Origin: Ovis canadensis
Lineage: Eukaryota; Chordata; Mammalia; Artiodactyla; Bovidae
Direction of reading: 5' to 3'
Assembly (NCBI RefSeq): GCF_042477335.2
Contig: NC_091263.1
Location: forward strand, 73,768,501-73,832,500
DNA length: 64,000 bases
This document shows, one piece after another, positions 21,115-32,140 of the stretch (positions are counted from its first letter, which is position 1; every line of letters begins with the position of its first letter). The notes under the pieces are model-generated. The model was not told where the DNA came from and made no database searches. It was given only the letters and a program-made list of their open reading frames with translations. Made by a program: the position numbers and the translations under genes.

Positions 21115-22179
21115 AGTCTCGTAGACAGTGTGTCTCTGTTGTGATCCCAGGGCTCATTTATTTTTATTTCCCTTTAACTGGGCATTTGTCCCTTTTGACC
21201 TCCTTCACCCGCTTTCCCCACCCTCCCACCCCTCGCCTCTGGCAACCACCAGTCTCTGTTTCCACGAGTTCAGGGTTCTTTCTTTGCTGTAACGTTTTCC
21301 GTGTACGCGAGGTGGTACGGTATTTTTCCTTCTTTCTCTGACTCATCTCACTTAGCAGTTTGCCCTCTGGTTCCATCCGTGTTGCTGCAAATGGTGGGAT
21401 TTCCTTCTCTCTCTCTCTTTTTTTGGCTGAATTGTATCTCTGTCCCCCTGCTTCTTATACCGAGGTCCTGCATCTTGATTTTTTCTCTTGAACCGTGTCT
21501 CTTGCAGACCCACCGATAACGAGCTTCTCCCCTTCCCAGCTGTGTCGCGCTCCATCGTGACGCGGGCACCGTCCCTCGCCTCTGTTGTTTGCATCTGTCT
21601 ACGCTGACCCCTGTGTCCGTACGTGTCCCAGAGGAGATCAGAGCCTTGAGGGTGGGGTGCTGGGCGACAGCACCGGGGAAGCGCTGGGGGCACGCGGAGG
21701 TCAGGTGCCTGGAGCGCTGGGGTCTCTGCCCCCTTGTCCCGGGGTCGGAGGGGGCGTCAGCGTGCTTCCTGCCTGTGACATCTGCAGGTTGGTGACTCAG
21801 ATGCTCCTAGCGTTTATCTGACTTCCTTTCTGAGCTTCACTTGTTCCAGCTCCTCCTCCTTGCATCCTTCCCCTCGGGGATTGGCCCCCAACCTGAGAGC
21901 CCGTGAGGACCTCCAGGTGCTAATGAGTTGACAAAGTCGTCCCAGAGCGGGACTGTCAGAGTTCAGGCCCCTTGCTGGGTTTGCTTCTGGGCCTCTGGGG
22001 GCTGAGGACACTTGGCTAAGATCTCCGCCTTGAGATCTCGTGATGGGGGCTGGGGGCCGCCCCTGTTCCTCCTGGGGCGGTGCAGATAGAGCCGCGGTTC
22101 TGCTGTGACAGTTGACGGGCGTGCGCGAAACTGGCAACAACTCAGGCCCGAAGAGACAGCTGGACTCCAGCCCGGAGTT

Positions 22180-22300
22180 ACGCTTACCTCCTCGATTATT
22201 TTTGGCGATGTGGGTTTTGAGAAGGGAAATCAAATGCCAACAATTTCATGGGCGTCCCGAAAGCAGCCTGTTCTGTCGAGTCAGGGAATATTTAAGTGAG
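22180..22300. promoter_or_regulatory. Candidate non-coding element
   Basis: An AT-richer, repeat-free island (cgattatttttggcgatgtg, gggaaatcaaatgccaacaa, gggaatatttaagtg) in GC-rich surroundings. No GATA motif of WGATAR type. Weak candidate. Confidence 0.2.
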
Positions 22301-22553
22301 GGTTCTTCCAGGGGCCCTGGTCCCCGACTCAGGCCTCGGGGAATGGTTTGAATTTGGGTTCTGGTTTATGTCCAGGGTGCAGGGCATGGGGGGAACGTAG
22401 CGGGCCCTGACCCTTGCACTTGGTTACAGGCCCTTTAGGGTCTGACCCGTGGAAGCACCAGGGGTGACGGCCTTCCACGAGGCCCCAGTGACAAGGGCCG
22501 GCTGGCGGGGCACCTGGACGAGGCCCAGAGCAGCTGCAGACGGCCCCCTAGGG

Positions 22554-22567
22554 GCAGCAGAGGGCGG
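22554..22567 (+). promoter_or_regulatory. CTCF-like motif, plus orientation
   Basis: GCAGCAGAGGGCGG matches 13 of 14 positions of CCASYAGRKGGCRS. It lies directly upstream of the degenerate 15-bp tandem repeat at 22594-22705. Confidence 0.4.
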
Positions 22568-22593
22568 TGCCTCCAGGCCTGGTCGGCCCGCTC

Positions 22594-22705
22594 TGGGGTC
22601 CAGTCCAGGGCCCTCTCCAGGGTCCGCTCCCCAGCCCACTTCAGCGTCCTGTCCGGGGCCCACTCCAAGGTCCTCTCCAGGGTCCAGTCCAGTGTCCTGG
22701 CAGAG
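22594..22705. repeat. Degenerate 15-bp tandem repeat
   Basis: Variants of ctctccagggtccagtc alternate with ggggcccactccaag-like blocks for about seven units. On the minus strand it reads as a repeated RTLDWTLE-type peptide, an effect of the 3n period. Confidence 0.6.
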
Positions 22706-23114
22706 GATAGTCCCTGTGGTTCCATCTCCAGGACATCCCAGCCTCGTGGACAAAGGCCTCACATGGACCCTGCGTCCCGCCAGGCCTCCCTCGTGCCCCT
22801 CGGGCTGTCCCCAAGGGTTCCCCCATCCGCCACCCTCTGACCCCCCACCTCCACCCCTGGCCACACACACACATTCAGCCTTTTCCTCCGAGGGAGGAAG
22901 CCGGTCCCTCCCGGTGAGGACTAAGCTTTCCTTCACGGGCCCCTCCCCAGAGGAGCCACGGGGCACGGGGAGGGTGGGGGTCCCACAGATACGGCATGTG
23001 GGTGGGTCTCAGCCTCAGACCCTCAACATTTTCCGTGAAAGAGGTTAAACACCAAGAGGGTGAGAAGACAAGCTGCAGACCGAGAGAATCTTCGCAAAAG
23101 ACGCATCTGATCAA

Positions 23115-23418
23115 GGACGGCTGTCTAGACTCTGCAGAGAGCTCTCGATTCCAGGACAGCTGCCTAAACTATACAGAGAGCTCTCGATTCCAGGACGGCT
23201 GCCTCAACTGTACAGAGAGCTCTCGATTCCAGGACGGCTGCCTCAACTGTACAGAGAGCTCTCGATTCCAGGACGGCTGCCTCAACTATACAGAGAGCTC
23301 TCGATTCCAGGACGGCTGCCTCAACTATACAGAGAGCTCTCGATTCCAGGACGGCTGCCTCAACTATACAGAGAGCTCTCGATTCCAGGACGGCTGCCTC
23401 AACTATACAGAGAGCTCC
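23115..23418. repeat. 39-bp minisatellite, about 7.8 copies
   Basis: The unit acagagagctctcgattcca plus ggacggctgcctcaactat recurs every 39 bp; the gagagctctcg phase points are at 23137, 23176, 23215 and so on. Copies differ by single transitions (tat/tgt, acgg/acag). Because 39 is a multiple of three, both strands stay open: the plus frame (22996-23679) repeats CLNYTESSRFQDG and the minus frame repeats CIVEAAVLESRAL. No start context, splice sites or homology support a gene. Confidence 0.95.
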
Positions 23419-23689
23419 GATGGGAAGCGAACGACCCGGCTGTCCAGACCCAAGAGCCTGGACAGTCAGTTCTCCAAAGAAGATGGACAGAGGGCAGATA
23501 AGCCCACGGAAAGACGCGGCACCTCGTGTGTCTTCAGGGAAATGCAAACGGGAACAAGGAGGCCCCACGGCACACCTGTCAGAATCCGGACACGGACAAC
23601 ACCCCAGGCTGCCGAGCGGGGGGCAACAGGCACTCACACCCGCTGCTCGCAGGGAGGCAGGTTGCTGCAGCCACTTTGAAAGCAAGCTT

Positions 23690-24420
23690 GGCAGATTCTT
23701 ACAAAACGGAACTGACTCTGACCGTACGGTCCAGCAATCATGCTCCCTGGTCTGCGCCCAAAGGAGCTGCAAGCTTATGTCCTCAGAACCCTCGCACAGG
23801 AAGGTTTATCTGCAGTTACGGAAGTCGCCTAGACGGCCTTCATCGAGGGAAGGAGTAACGTGCGCACGGGGATCATTCTCGCTAAACCAGAGGGGAGTGT
23901 ATGTTACAGCTGAGGGACGTACTGCTTCGGCGGAAGAAGCCAATCGGAGAAGGCTACCCACTGTGTGCTTTCAACTGTTATTTCATTCTGGAAAAGGGAA
24001 AATTGTGGAGACAGCGGAAAAGGTGAGGAGTCACCGGGCGTGGGGGGTGGGCGTGGAGGGAGTGATGAGCAGGTGGAGCCCGGAGGAATTTCGGGACGTT
24101 CGCGCTCTGTGCGATGCAGTGATGGTGAATGCGTGTCCTTGTGCTCTTGTTATTTATTAACGTCCCAGGGTCTGCATCACCGAGAGGGAGCCCTCCTGGA
24201 ACCTGTGCACTCCGGGCGCCTACGCTGTGTCCTTCCGGGTTCATCACTTGTAACAAAGCCTCGTCATTCGGGGTGGGGGGACACTGATCACGGGGGGCGC
24301 TGTGAGTGTGGCAAGGGAAGGAGTGTGTGGAAACAAGTACATACCACTCGTTTTTGCTGTGAATCTCAAACTGCTTGAAATACAGGGTGGTTTAAAAATT
24401 AAAAACAGGAAAAGAAACCA
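23690..24420 (+). mobile_element. Old L1 (L1ME-like) 3' end, sense
   Basis: tccagcaatcatgctccctgg, gaagccaatcggagaaggcta, atttcattctggaaaaggg and ggttcatcacttgtaacaaa follow the ORF2 end and 3' UTR of old L1 in sense, ending with tttttgctgtgaatctcaaactgctt. The overlapping 246-codon open frame is a by-product. Confidence 0.75.
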
Positions 24421-24524
24421 CAAGATTGAACACAATGGCAGAAAACCCCCGACGGGGCTGCAAGGAGATGGTGCTCCTCCCTGGGGTGTGACTTTGTGCC
24501 TCTCAGCGGCCCCCTCTCCCCTAG

Positions 24525-24708
24525 AGCCTCTCCGGGCTAAGACACGCCTGCGCGCGTGCACCTCGGCCCTCAGCCTCTCTGGGCTAATATACGCCTTCGC
24601 GCGTGCACCTCGGCCCTCAGCCTCTCTGGGCTAATATACGCCTTCGCGCGTGCACCTCGGCACTCAGCCTCTCCAGGCTAAGACACGCCTGCGCCCGTAC
24701 ATCTCATT
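24525..24708. repeat. 47-bp minisatellite, 4 copies
   Basis: The unit agcctctctgggctaatata-cgccttcgcgcgtgcacctc-ggccctc starts at 24525, 24572, 24619 and 24666. The two inner copies are almost identical; the outer two share variants (gctaagacacgcctg), suggesting expansion from the middle. Confidence 0.95.
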
Positions 24709-24709
24709 G

Positions 24710-27700
24710 CTTCCATGAGTATCCATCCCCGGTAGCGTATTTTAGTTGGTTTCCCAACAGCTCTAGCTTTGTTACTCTAAAGCCCGCGAACTAGGCGGCC
24801 CCTGCTCAGTCCCTCTCACAGGCCGGTGTGTCGATGTGTCCGGCCCTTGGGCCCTTCTCTCCCTACCCCCTCCCCACGGCCAGCCAGCCTGCTCCTGAAA
24901 CGCCAGCCTGGCGCCGTGTTTGTCCTCTTGGGGGCAGCCACCGCTCAGGCAAGAGACGGCCCAGCCCCGGCGCAGCTGCAGCTGCCCTGGGCCCTCTCCT
25001 CTTCGACCAGGGCAGGCCTGGAGCCCTTTGAAGGGACAGTGGCTTGGGGACCAGCCTTCCCCCAAGAGGAGACTCCGGCGTGACTCCGTTTCAGCTCGGG
25101 TCCCCCCCGCCTCTCCGGGGGGCTGTTTGGGGGCCCCCCCGGGCCTGGCCTTCAGGCCTTCAGGCCTTCAGGCCTGGCCCCCTGAGTACGGGTGGCAGTG
25201 GAAGCGTAGTGGCGGCCACTGTTTTCGAGACTCTGCTCTGCTGGGGGACACGGAGCGTGCAGAGTGGGGTCCTTGCTGCGAGGGCTGGGCTGGCTGGACG
25301 GGTCGCACCCAAGCCCCGCGGCTGGGGGCAGTCAGAAGGTGGGCGGGTGGGCGGTTGGCCGGCGGTCCTCACGCAGCAGGAAGGGCAGGTGGGGGCGGGG
25401 GCCCGGGGGTGGTGAGCAGGAGGGGCACCGCCTGGCCCCGACCCCCGTCCCCGCGCCAGCGGGACAGAGCTGCCGCTGGGTCATCTGGCCTCCAGGGGCT
25501 GCAGGCTCATCCCTGCATCGTGCTGGTATTTTTCATCCTTTCTCTCTCGCTCTCATTTTTTTTTTTTAATAAAAATAACTATGAAGGGTCCAAGACGCCT
25601 TTCTTTCTCGACATCCCAGCCCTGAGGTCCCAGCAGCGCGTCGGTGGCAAAGAATGTCCCCTGTCACTGCGGCCGCTCGCCTTTATTTGAAGTGTCTGGC
25701 TGAGCTATCTCCCTGTGACATGCTTCTTTCAGAGCAAATTATTCATGGGGCCCGGCCCCCGACGCCCTGCACCCACCCCCACCGGCCGCTCAGTTCTCCC
25801 GCAGGTGTGAAGACAGGCCCGGCCTTTGTGCCGAGGACGCCGCCCCCCCACGCTCCCCCCTGGAGCCAGTCCAGGCCTGTCAAGGCTCCTGCACTTCGGG
25901 CTGCCAGGCGTGCGGGGCTGACGGCTCCTGTCATCCCAGGAGGGCTGCACAGGGCGCCCCCCCCTGCTGCCCCAGGCTCCCCTCCCCCAGGGGCGGCCCC
26001 ATCACTCGGGGGCAGCGGGCACGTGTTGGTGCGGCCACGTCTCCTCGAGTCGGGGGAGGCGGCTGGGCAGGGGCCGGAGACCGTCCGGGGCCCCCAGTAG
26101 GGGTGTGGAGCCTCCGGTGAGAAGAGCTGGTGGCTGAGCGCAGAGCTGAGCGGGGCAGGGGGGCTGGTCCCAGCCGAGCCAGCCGGCGGTCAGTGCAGGC
26201 TCCCGGCGACGGTCCCAGGCCATCCCAGCACTGGGAAAATGGCCCCAGGAAACAGGCCAGCGTCCCCAGCCTCCTCTGGACCCCTGAGCATTCCCCTCGC
26301 CTCTTGGGGAACATGGGGTCACTCTGACCTGGCGGGACCGCAGCGGGCACACGGGCACAGGCTGGCCTCCATCTGCTGCTCTGTCCCTTGGAGCGGAGCT
26401 GCTGTGGGCAGGCGGGGTGCAGAGAGATGGAGGGACCGCCTGCGTGCTGGAGGTGTGCGTCCTTGTCACTAGTCCGGGGCACCGGCCTTCTCAGACCTGC
26501 CCGGTGTTTGGTGCCACTCCCTGAGGCAGGGGCACGTGGGGGTCCACACGGAGGTCAGGCAGCACAGGCAGCTGCTCCAAGGTTGCCGCAGGCTCTCCTC
26601 GCGCCCCCCCGGCCCCCTGCTTACCCACAGCCCGTGCTGCCCCTCGGAGTGCCCCTTGGGGTGCCTTGCCCGGACCCTGGAGGAATCGGAGTTTGCAGGA
26701 GAGCCCCGAGGCCTGGGACAGACAGCCCTGTGGTTGAACCCACTGCTTCTCTTTACCACCTGGGTGGTGGCCTCTCTCTCTGAGCCTCCGTTCTTTGCCA
26801 AACGGGACCCCCATGTTCTCCCAGTGAGGTGCAGAGGGGCGTGAGAGTGCCCCCCGCTGCGCCTGGCTCAGGTGCAGCTCCCCACAGGAGGGATGACGCG
26901 GGCCCTGATGTTTGGGAGTCCTTGCTTATTATGGGGCCAGCATGCCGTGCCGTCAGGCTCTCGAGCTCCCAGCCCCCAGCGCAGCACGCAGGGTCTGGGG
27001 GGCCCATGGGCCTGGGTCCGGAAGCAGGCCTCTGGGAGAGAAAACAGATGCTGGCATGCTGCCCCCGAGGTCCCACCGTCAAGGCAGCCACCAGAGCGAT
27101 CGGGGACGCAGGCCACAGGAAGCCGCTCCCAGCGCACACACCTGTGCCCTGGTGAGTGCTCGGCGTTGTTCTCCGCCCAGAGCTGAACAGGGGGACCCTT
27201 TCTCTCAGGAGCCTCCAAGTCAACCTGGAACGGAGCCCACGGAGCCTTGCCTCCGCCCGACGCACCATTTCCCGGGGACGGAGACCCTGGATGACACGCG
27301 TTGAATAAGCTCCCTTCAGCTCAGGGTCCATGGACTTGGGCTCAGAAAGGCCCCCCACTGGGCACAGGACGTGGACCTGAGCAGGCTGGTCACCTACAGG
27401 TCTCTCCCACCAACTCTCGTCTACACAGGGCAGGTCACGGCTTGCATGCGCCCCGCCCAGGCACCCGGTGCAGGCAGGTGACATGCCCACCGGCCAGTTC
27501 AAGCATTGCCACTTAAAGATGGGTACAGGCTGCCATCACCCCGCAAGGCAGGGGCTTCTAACCCCAGAGGGAGTCCTTCTTGAGCAAGACTCAGACCAGC
27601 ATTGTTTTCTTAGGCCAAGTGAGGTCGAGTCAAGGCCGGCTCCCTTCAGTGAAAGCTGTGCAGTTCCTGTAGACTGGAGCTGTGCCAGGCCCCTCCTGTC

Positions 27701-28280
27701 AGCTCCAGGCGGACGAGCGGCCTGCAGTTAGCTTTCGGGGTACAGCTGTGTACTCCGACACCCACCACGGCGCTAACAGCCATTCTGCCCAGGTAGACTC
27801 TGGGTATAGGATCATTGCGTCTATTCCAGAAAAATAGCGCGGTACCCTCTTAGAGAAGGATGGAAGCGGGCCGCCGTCTGGAGGGCCTGGGAGGTCCGTT
27901 CCAAAAGACCTGGGCAGGAATACAGGCCTGAGGGCTGCTTCCATTTTACCTGCAGGAAATCTGAAATGCCCAGGAGGCTGCCCGGAGCCGTAGGACAAGG
28001 CGCTGGGTGGACAGGCCTCCTCAGCCGGGCTGGCCCTGGGGCCACTGGCTCCCGGGCGCACGGGGCTGGAGGACTGCCCTGGGGCCTGGGGCTGCGGAGG
28101 AGCGGGGGAACGTGCTCCCAGGCCGGGACGCGGGCCTTCCATTCCCTTCTCCGGGGGCGTCCCCGTGGCCAGCTCCTCCCACTCTCAGCCCGGGGCGGGG
28201 CGTGGGGAGGGGTGGCGTCCCAGGCTCAGGGCCGCCCTTCCCGTGACCCGCCCCCTTCGGGAAGGACTGCGATGAACCTC
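24710..28280. other. Intergenic GC-rich DNA
   Basis: No gene or clear transposon was recognised. A short (ccttcagg)3 run lies at about 25151-25175, a T-run at 25557-25567, and a low-GC island with a GATA motif (CTATCT, 25705-25710) at 25670-25760. The long open frames are compositional. Confidence 0.5.
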
Positions 28281-28289
28281 TGCGTCTCT

Positions 28290-28500
28290 CTCTTTTCTCC
28301 GATTGGCCGTCGGAATCAAAGAGCCCTCTGGTGACTCAGGCGTTTCCCATTGCCCTATCGAGCATCCTCTACCCTCAGCACCGAGAGTGTTTCACGTCCT
28401 ATTTGGAACTGATAGGAAGCCCTTTCATTGTTTCACTACATGGATATTAGCGCTGATGAAGGAAGCGCTCCATCAGATAATCGGCGGCTGCAGGGAGCTG
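28290..28500. promoter_or_regulatory. Candidate distal GATA2 enhancer (orthologue of mouse -77 / human -110 kb)
   Basis: A repeat-free, less GC-rich island with a dense set of motifs. These are NF-Y ATTGG (28302-28306), AP-1 TGACTCA (28332-28338), WGATAR sites TGATAG (28410-28415) and AGATAA (28475-28480), and ETS-type GGAA cores next to both. It sits 18 kb past the RPN1 3' end. The human enhancer, from memory, lies at a similar distance from RPN1 (about 17 kb). Orthology is inferred, not shown; 30163-30270 and 25670-25760 are alternatives. Confidence 0.4.
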
Positions 28501-28793
28501 CTTCCCAGCGTCCCGGCCCCAGCCTCATCGCATCCCTGGGCCCCTCGCCCCTGGCTCCCGCCCCCACCCCGGGCACCCCCGGCAGGAAGGAGGGGCCCTG
28601 CCAGCTGAGACACGCGGGGTCCCACCCCCCATGCTGGGTGAAGTGGGGCCTCGTGTCTCCCCCATTAGAGAGGGGTGACGGTCCCCCGTGGTCCCCCGTG
28701 CCCACTGGGCTGGGACCGCTCGGCCCCCTGCAGACGCTTCCTGCCCTCACCCCCCACCCGCGCCAGGCTCCTGCTGTGCCCCTCCTAGGCGTG

Positions 28794-28818
28794 CCCCCCC
28801 CCCCCCCCCCCCCCCCCC
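28794..28818. repeat. Poly(C) run, 25 nt
   Basis: Twenty-five consecutive C. Its length in a finished sequence is likely unreliable. Confidence 0.95.
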
Positions 28819-29059
28819 GAGAGATCCCTCCCAGCAGCTCTGCTTTGATCTACTTTTCACTTTCTGTGCTGAACGAAGGGGTCCTAACAAGTTGTTGGAA
28901 GAACGTTTGCCTGACCACAACTTTCTAGCTGGGTGTGTTGTGTGGCAGTTAGATCTCTGCAGACGCTGTGCCTGAAGCTTGACCCTCCCCCGAACCGTCC
29001 ACCCCGCCCTCCTCCCACCCCCGACTGTCTCTGCTGCCCCCCGGGTTGAGGGCCTGACC

Positions 29060-29190
29060 TCACAGATGCTCAGTAAAAACGTGTGTGAATGAATGCTTGT
29101 CACCTTCCTCCCTGCAGTTAGAGATGAGGGTCTCAGACTCAGAGAGGGTCAGCGATTTTCCCAAAACACGCAGCAGGACCTGAGCCCCAG
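29060..29190 (-). mobile_element. MIR-like fragments
   Basis: gatgctcagtaaaaacgtgtgtgaatgaatg resembles a MIR tail; gagatgagggtctcagactcagagagggtcagcg resembles the reverse MIR core. Low similarity. Confidence 0.45.
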
Positions 29191-29488
29191 CTGAGCCTCT
29201 GCTTCCTGGGAGAGGCTGTGTCCGGGGAGAGACTCGGCAGAGCCGGGGGAGAGAGAGGAGACGGTCTCTCCTGAGTCCGCTTCGGTCTCTGAAAAAGGCC
29301 CGCTCCTTGACAAGCTCCGCTCCATTTCTCAGCGCTACCGTGTGAGCCGCGTCCTGGACCCTGGTAGAAGGTGCTTCCCCCCAAGGAGACAGGCTCACTC
29401 GGGACGGAGCCGTCTGGGTGAGAGCGGCGGGGAGGGGCTGGTCCACTGGCCTCTTTGCTGTCCCTGGAGTCCCAACCTCAGTACCGGT

Positions 29489-29520
29489 TGTGGGGTGTGT
29501 GTGTGTGCGCGCGTGCGCAC
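29489..29520. repeat. (GT)n / (GC)n alternating purine-pyrimidine tract
   Basis: gtgtgtgtgtgtgcgcgcgtgcgcac, a potential Z-DNA former. A two-and-a-half-copy 23-bp repeat (gggggccagcctttgccctc) follows at about 29800-29860. Confidence 0.85.
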
Positions 29521-30162
29521 GGCATCATCGCAGCCCTCAAAATTAGCTCTGCACGCGCAGGCGCGTCTGTGCGCGGAGCAGACGTGGGACCCTAAGGTCA
29601 GGGAGGCTGATGCCACACAGACCTGGCACCCTCACACTGGGGTTCGCAGGCGCCCGGACCCCCAGCAGCCCGGGGGCCAGGGCAGGCTTGGGCCGCAGGC
29701 GATGGATGGTGGCTGCATCTCCACGCGGGACCCTCGAGGTGGTGTGGAGGCCACTCAGGGCCACAGCGGCAGGACGTGGGCCCACGCCACGGCCTGCAGG
29801 GGGCCAGCCTTTGCCCTCCACGGGGGCCAGCCTTTGCCCTCCACGGGGGCCAGCCGTCCTGCACTGTTCAGGCCCACGCCATGCCCTCCACGTGTGGGCA
29901 CTGTTCGGGCGTGTTCCTTGGGCTCTCGCTGGTGGAGGGCTGGCTCTGGGACCGATCTCGGCGTGGACATTTGGCCGTGTTGGTCCGGGCCGGCGCTTCC
30001 CCCGGCGGCCGTGGTGAAGATGAACGGAGGACGCCCGTGTTCCCTGCATTGGGTGATGACTGTGGCCGGAGCCCCCAGCCCTGGTCTTCGTCACCATCAG
30101 GCCCTGGGGTCCCACGGGCGTGGTGACCGCCAGGCTCGGGGCCTCCTCGGGCGCCTGCGGCC

Positions 30163-30270
30163 ATCTATAACTTGTTTATGTGGGAAAGCGGTTCCACCAT
30201 CCAAACAACAGCCTTACGAAGGAATTTCAGGAACACAATTAGTTCATAAATTGAGGACTTCCTGTCTTTG
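30163..30270. promoter_or_regulatory. Candidate non-coding regulatory element with FOX and ETS motifs
   Basis: A repeat-free AT-richer island holding TGTTTA (30173-30178) and the full ETS site ACTTCCTG (30257-30264), with gaatttcaggaacac between them. No WGATAR site. A second-choice distal enhancer candidate. Confidence 0.3.
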
Positions 30271-30385
30271 TTGGGCTGGGGGTTGGGCACAGTCGCTGGT
30301 CTCCAGCCCCGAGCGACACAGTAGGTGCAGGGGCCTGGAGCCCGGTGGCGGCACACCAGCCCAGCCAGAGCCCTGTCGATGTCCT

Positions 30386-30424
30386 GTTGTTATTATTATT
30401 ATTACTATTATTGCTGTTATTGCA
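30386..30424. repeat. (TTA)n microsatellite
   Basis: Imperfect run of TTA/TTG triplets. Confidence 0.85.
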
Positions 30425-30429
30425 GTTTC

Positions 30430-32140
30430 GTGCGGAGGCCAATCTGTGTGGCTCAGGCTGCAGAGCTGGGCCCAGGGCGCTGTAGGGGGTGACTTTCTCC
30501 TGAGGTAAAGGCTCGCTGGTCCATCAAGGCTTAGCCCCACGCGAAGCCCTGTCCCTCGGTGTGTTCAAGCAGAGGCTGCTGAAGGGTCAGACGCGGGGCA
30601 GCTGGACTCACGGACGCGTCGGGTCCAAGGCTGCGTGGACGGGGCGGGAGGCGGGCAGCAGCGGCCGGGCCCTGCCTCAGTGGCTGCAGCTTTGGGCCGG
30701 AGCTCAGGCTCTCAGAGTGTCCCCTCCTTCCTGTTGGGACGTGAAGGGTCACTGGAGAGCTCCCAGCGGCAACACCAGGCCCCTCTGGCTGTTAGGGCGG
30801 GAACTAGAAATGGTGTTGATGTCGGTGGGTCAGTCGGCGGCGTCCAGAAGAGAACTTGAGAGAGGCTGGATGGAGGGAGGTGGCTAAAACATTGACCAAG
30901 ATTTTTCTCGAGACCCTGGAGTGTGAACTGCAAGTAAACCCCCGCTGAGCGCTGAGGACGGGGGCAGACAGGCTGAGCTGGGCGTGGGCGCTGGCCTGAG
31001 TCTCTCTTCTCCAGGTCAGTCTTCTGCATCAGCCCTTCCCTGGCGTTTTGAGGCAGGGGTTGGCCGTCAGCCCCCCTGTGGTGATGTTGTCCTAACCAAC
31101 GGCTTGATTTTGGACCTCTGCTTCCCCCTGGGTAGGACATGCCGTTACCAAGTGTCAGTGCTGTTTCCGTCTTGCCTGCCGGCTTGGGGTGGAATGGTTC
31201 CTGAGGTTTGCAGGAGTTCAGCACAGCGGCTTTGCGTTTAGCGTTTTGGCTGCTTGTTGCCAACTCTGCTCTTACAGCTGCCTGCCTCTGAGAGGCCCTA
31301 CTGAAGGCCCTCGCCCCTCAGACTTCCATCAGTGGAAGGGAACGCTCCGCGATGTGAAATAAGGCGCTCCTTCCCCTGGGGGACCGCAAGCCATGACTTT
31401 TTCCTTTGAACACTCCAGCAAGAGTTTTGCTGCTTTCTAAAGATGACTGAGTGACAGGTACCCCCCTTCTCATTGAGGACGCTTGGAAAAGCTGGACAAC
31501 ACCATAGCAGAGAGAAGCGCCAGCTTGAAGGCACTGGAGAGCTAACAGCGAAAAACTACTGGGCCAGGAGCCTAGTGTGATGTCAAAATTCTGGAAGCGT
31601 GAGTTCAGCGCTTGGGGTCACCTTTCCCTTGAGGCTGCTTTCGGGAGCAGGTGCTGCTGGGGGGGTGCGGGCTGAGGTGGCGCAGGGCTGCTGCAGCTGG
31701 TGGGGGCCTGAAGCCGCACCCCCTCACCCCACTGCCCGGGGACCGAGGGCTGAACGGCAGGCAGACCCGCATCGCCTGCCTGGAGCAGCTGCTCGCTATC
31801 CCGTGAGCTCAGCTCCCAAGACCAGATTTAGGGCTTAGGGTCTAAGGCGCTAGAGAGGCTTTTTGGACACATTTAATAAGTGTGAAGACATTTAATACAT
31901 TTAAATATCTCTCTGAAGGAAGATTGCTGCATTTGAGGTCTCAAATTATTTGTACCAACAACGTTTAAAATTTTTACAGCAAGCACCCAGTGAAAGGAAC
32001 CAGGCCAGACAGAGACAAGGCCGTGGAATGGGAACCAAGAGGATCACAGACAAGGAGAAATAGCCAGAGCCGCAGAAAGGGCGCCGAGCGGGCAGGAGCA
32101 GCTCAGGGATGGGAGAGACCCAGATGCCAGGACTGGAGAA
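30430..32140. other. Intergenic DNA, nothing recognised
   Basis: GC-rich unique sequence to about 31800, then AT-rich sequence leading into the L1 fragment. No coding, RNA or repeat feature that I can support. Confidence 0.5.

Larger units (their letters stand above)
20520..21450 (-). mobile_element. Antisense L1 3' end interrupted by two SINEs
   Basis: L1 3' UTR in reverse starts at aaattgggatgtaactgacatgc (20530) and resumes after 21115 with ctcatttatttttatttcc, tcccttttgacctccttcaccc and gttccatccgtgttgctgcaaatg. The gap is filled by a CHR-2 element and a Bov-tA element, so the L1 predates both. Confidence 0.75.

Noticed and set aside
23115..23418. CRISPR array
   Set aside because: Directly adjoining 39-bp units with no unique spacers, in a mammalian genome; a minisatellite.
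22996..23679. 227-codon frame through the 39-bp repeat as a secreted repeat protein
   Set aside because: No signal peptide, promoter or splice signals; the period of 39 bp explains openness on both strands.
29342..30508. 388-codon plus-strand open frame
   Set aside because: Runs through a (GT)n tract, a 23-bp repeat and a (TTA)n microsatellite, so it cannot be an ordinary coding exon.
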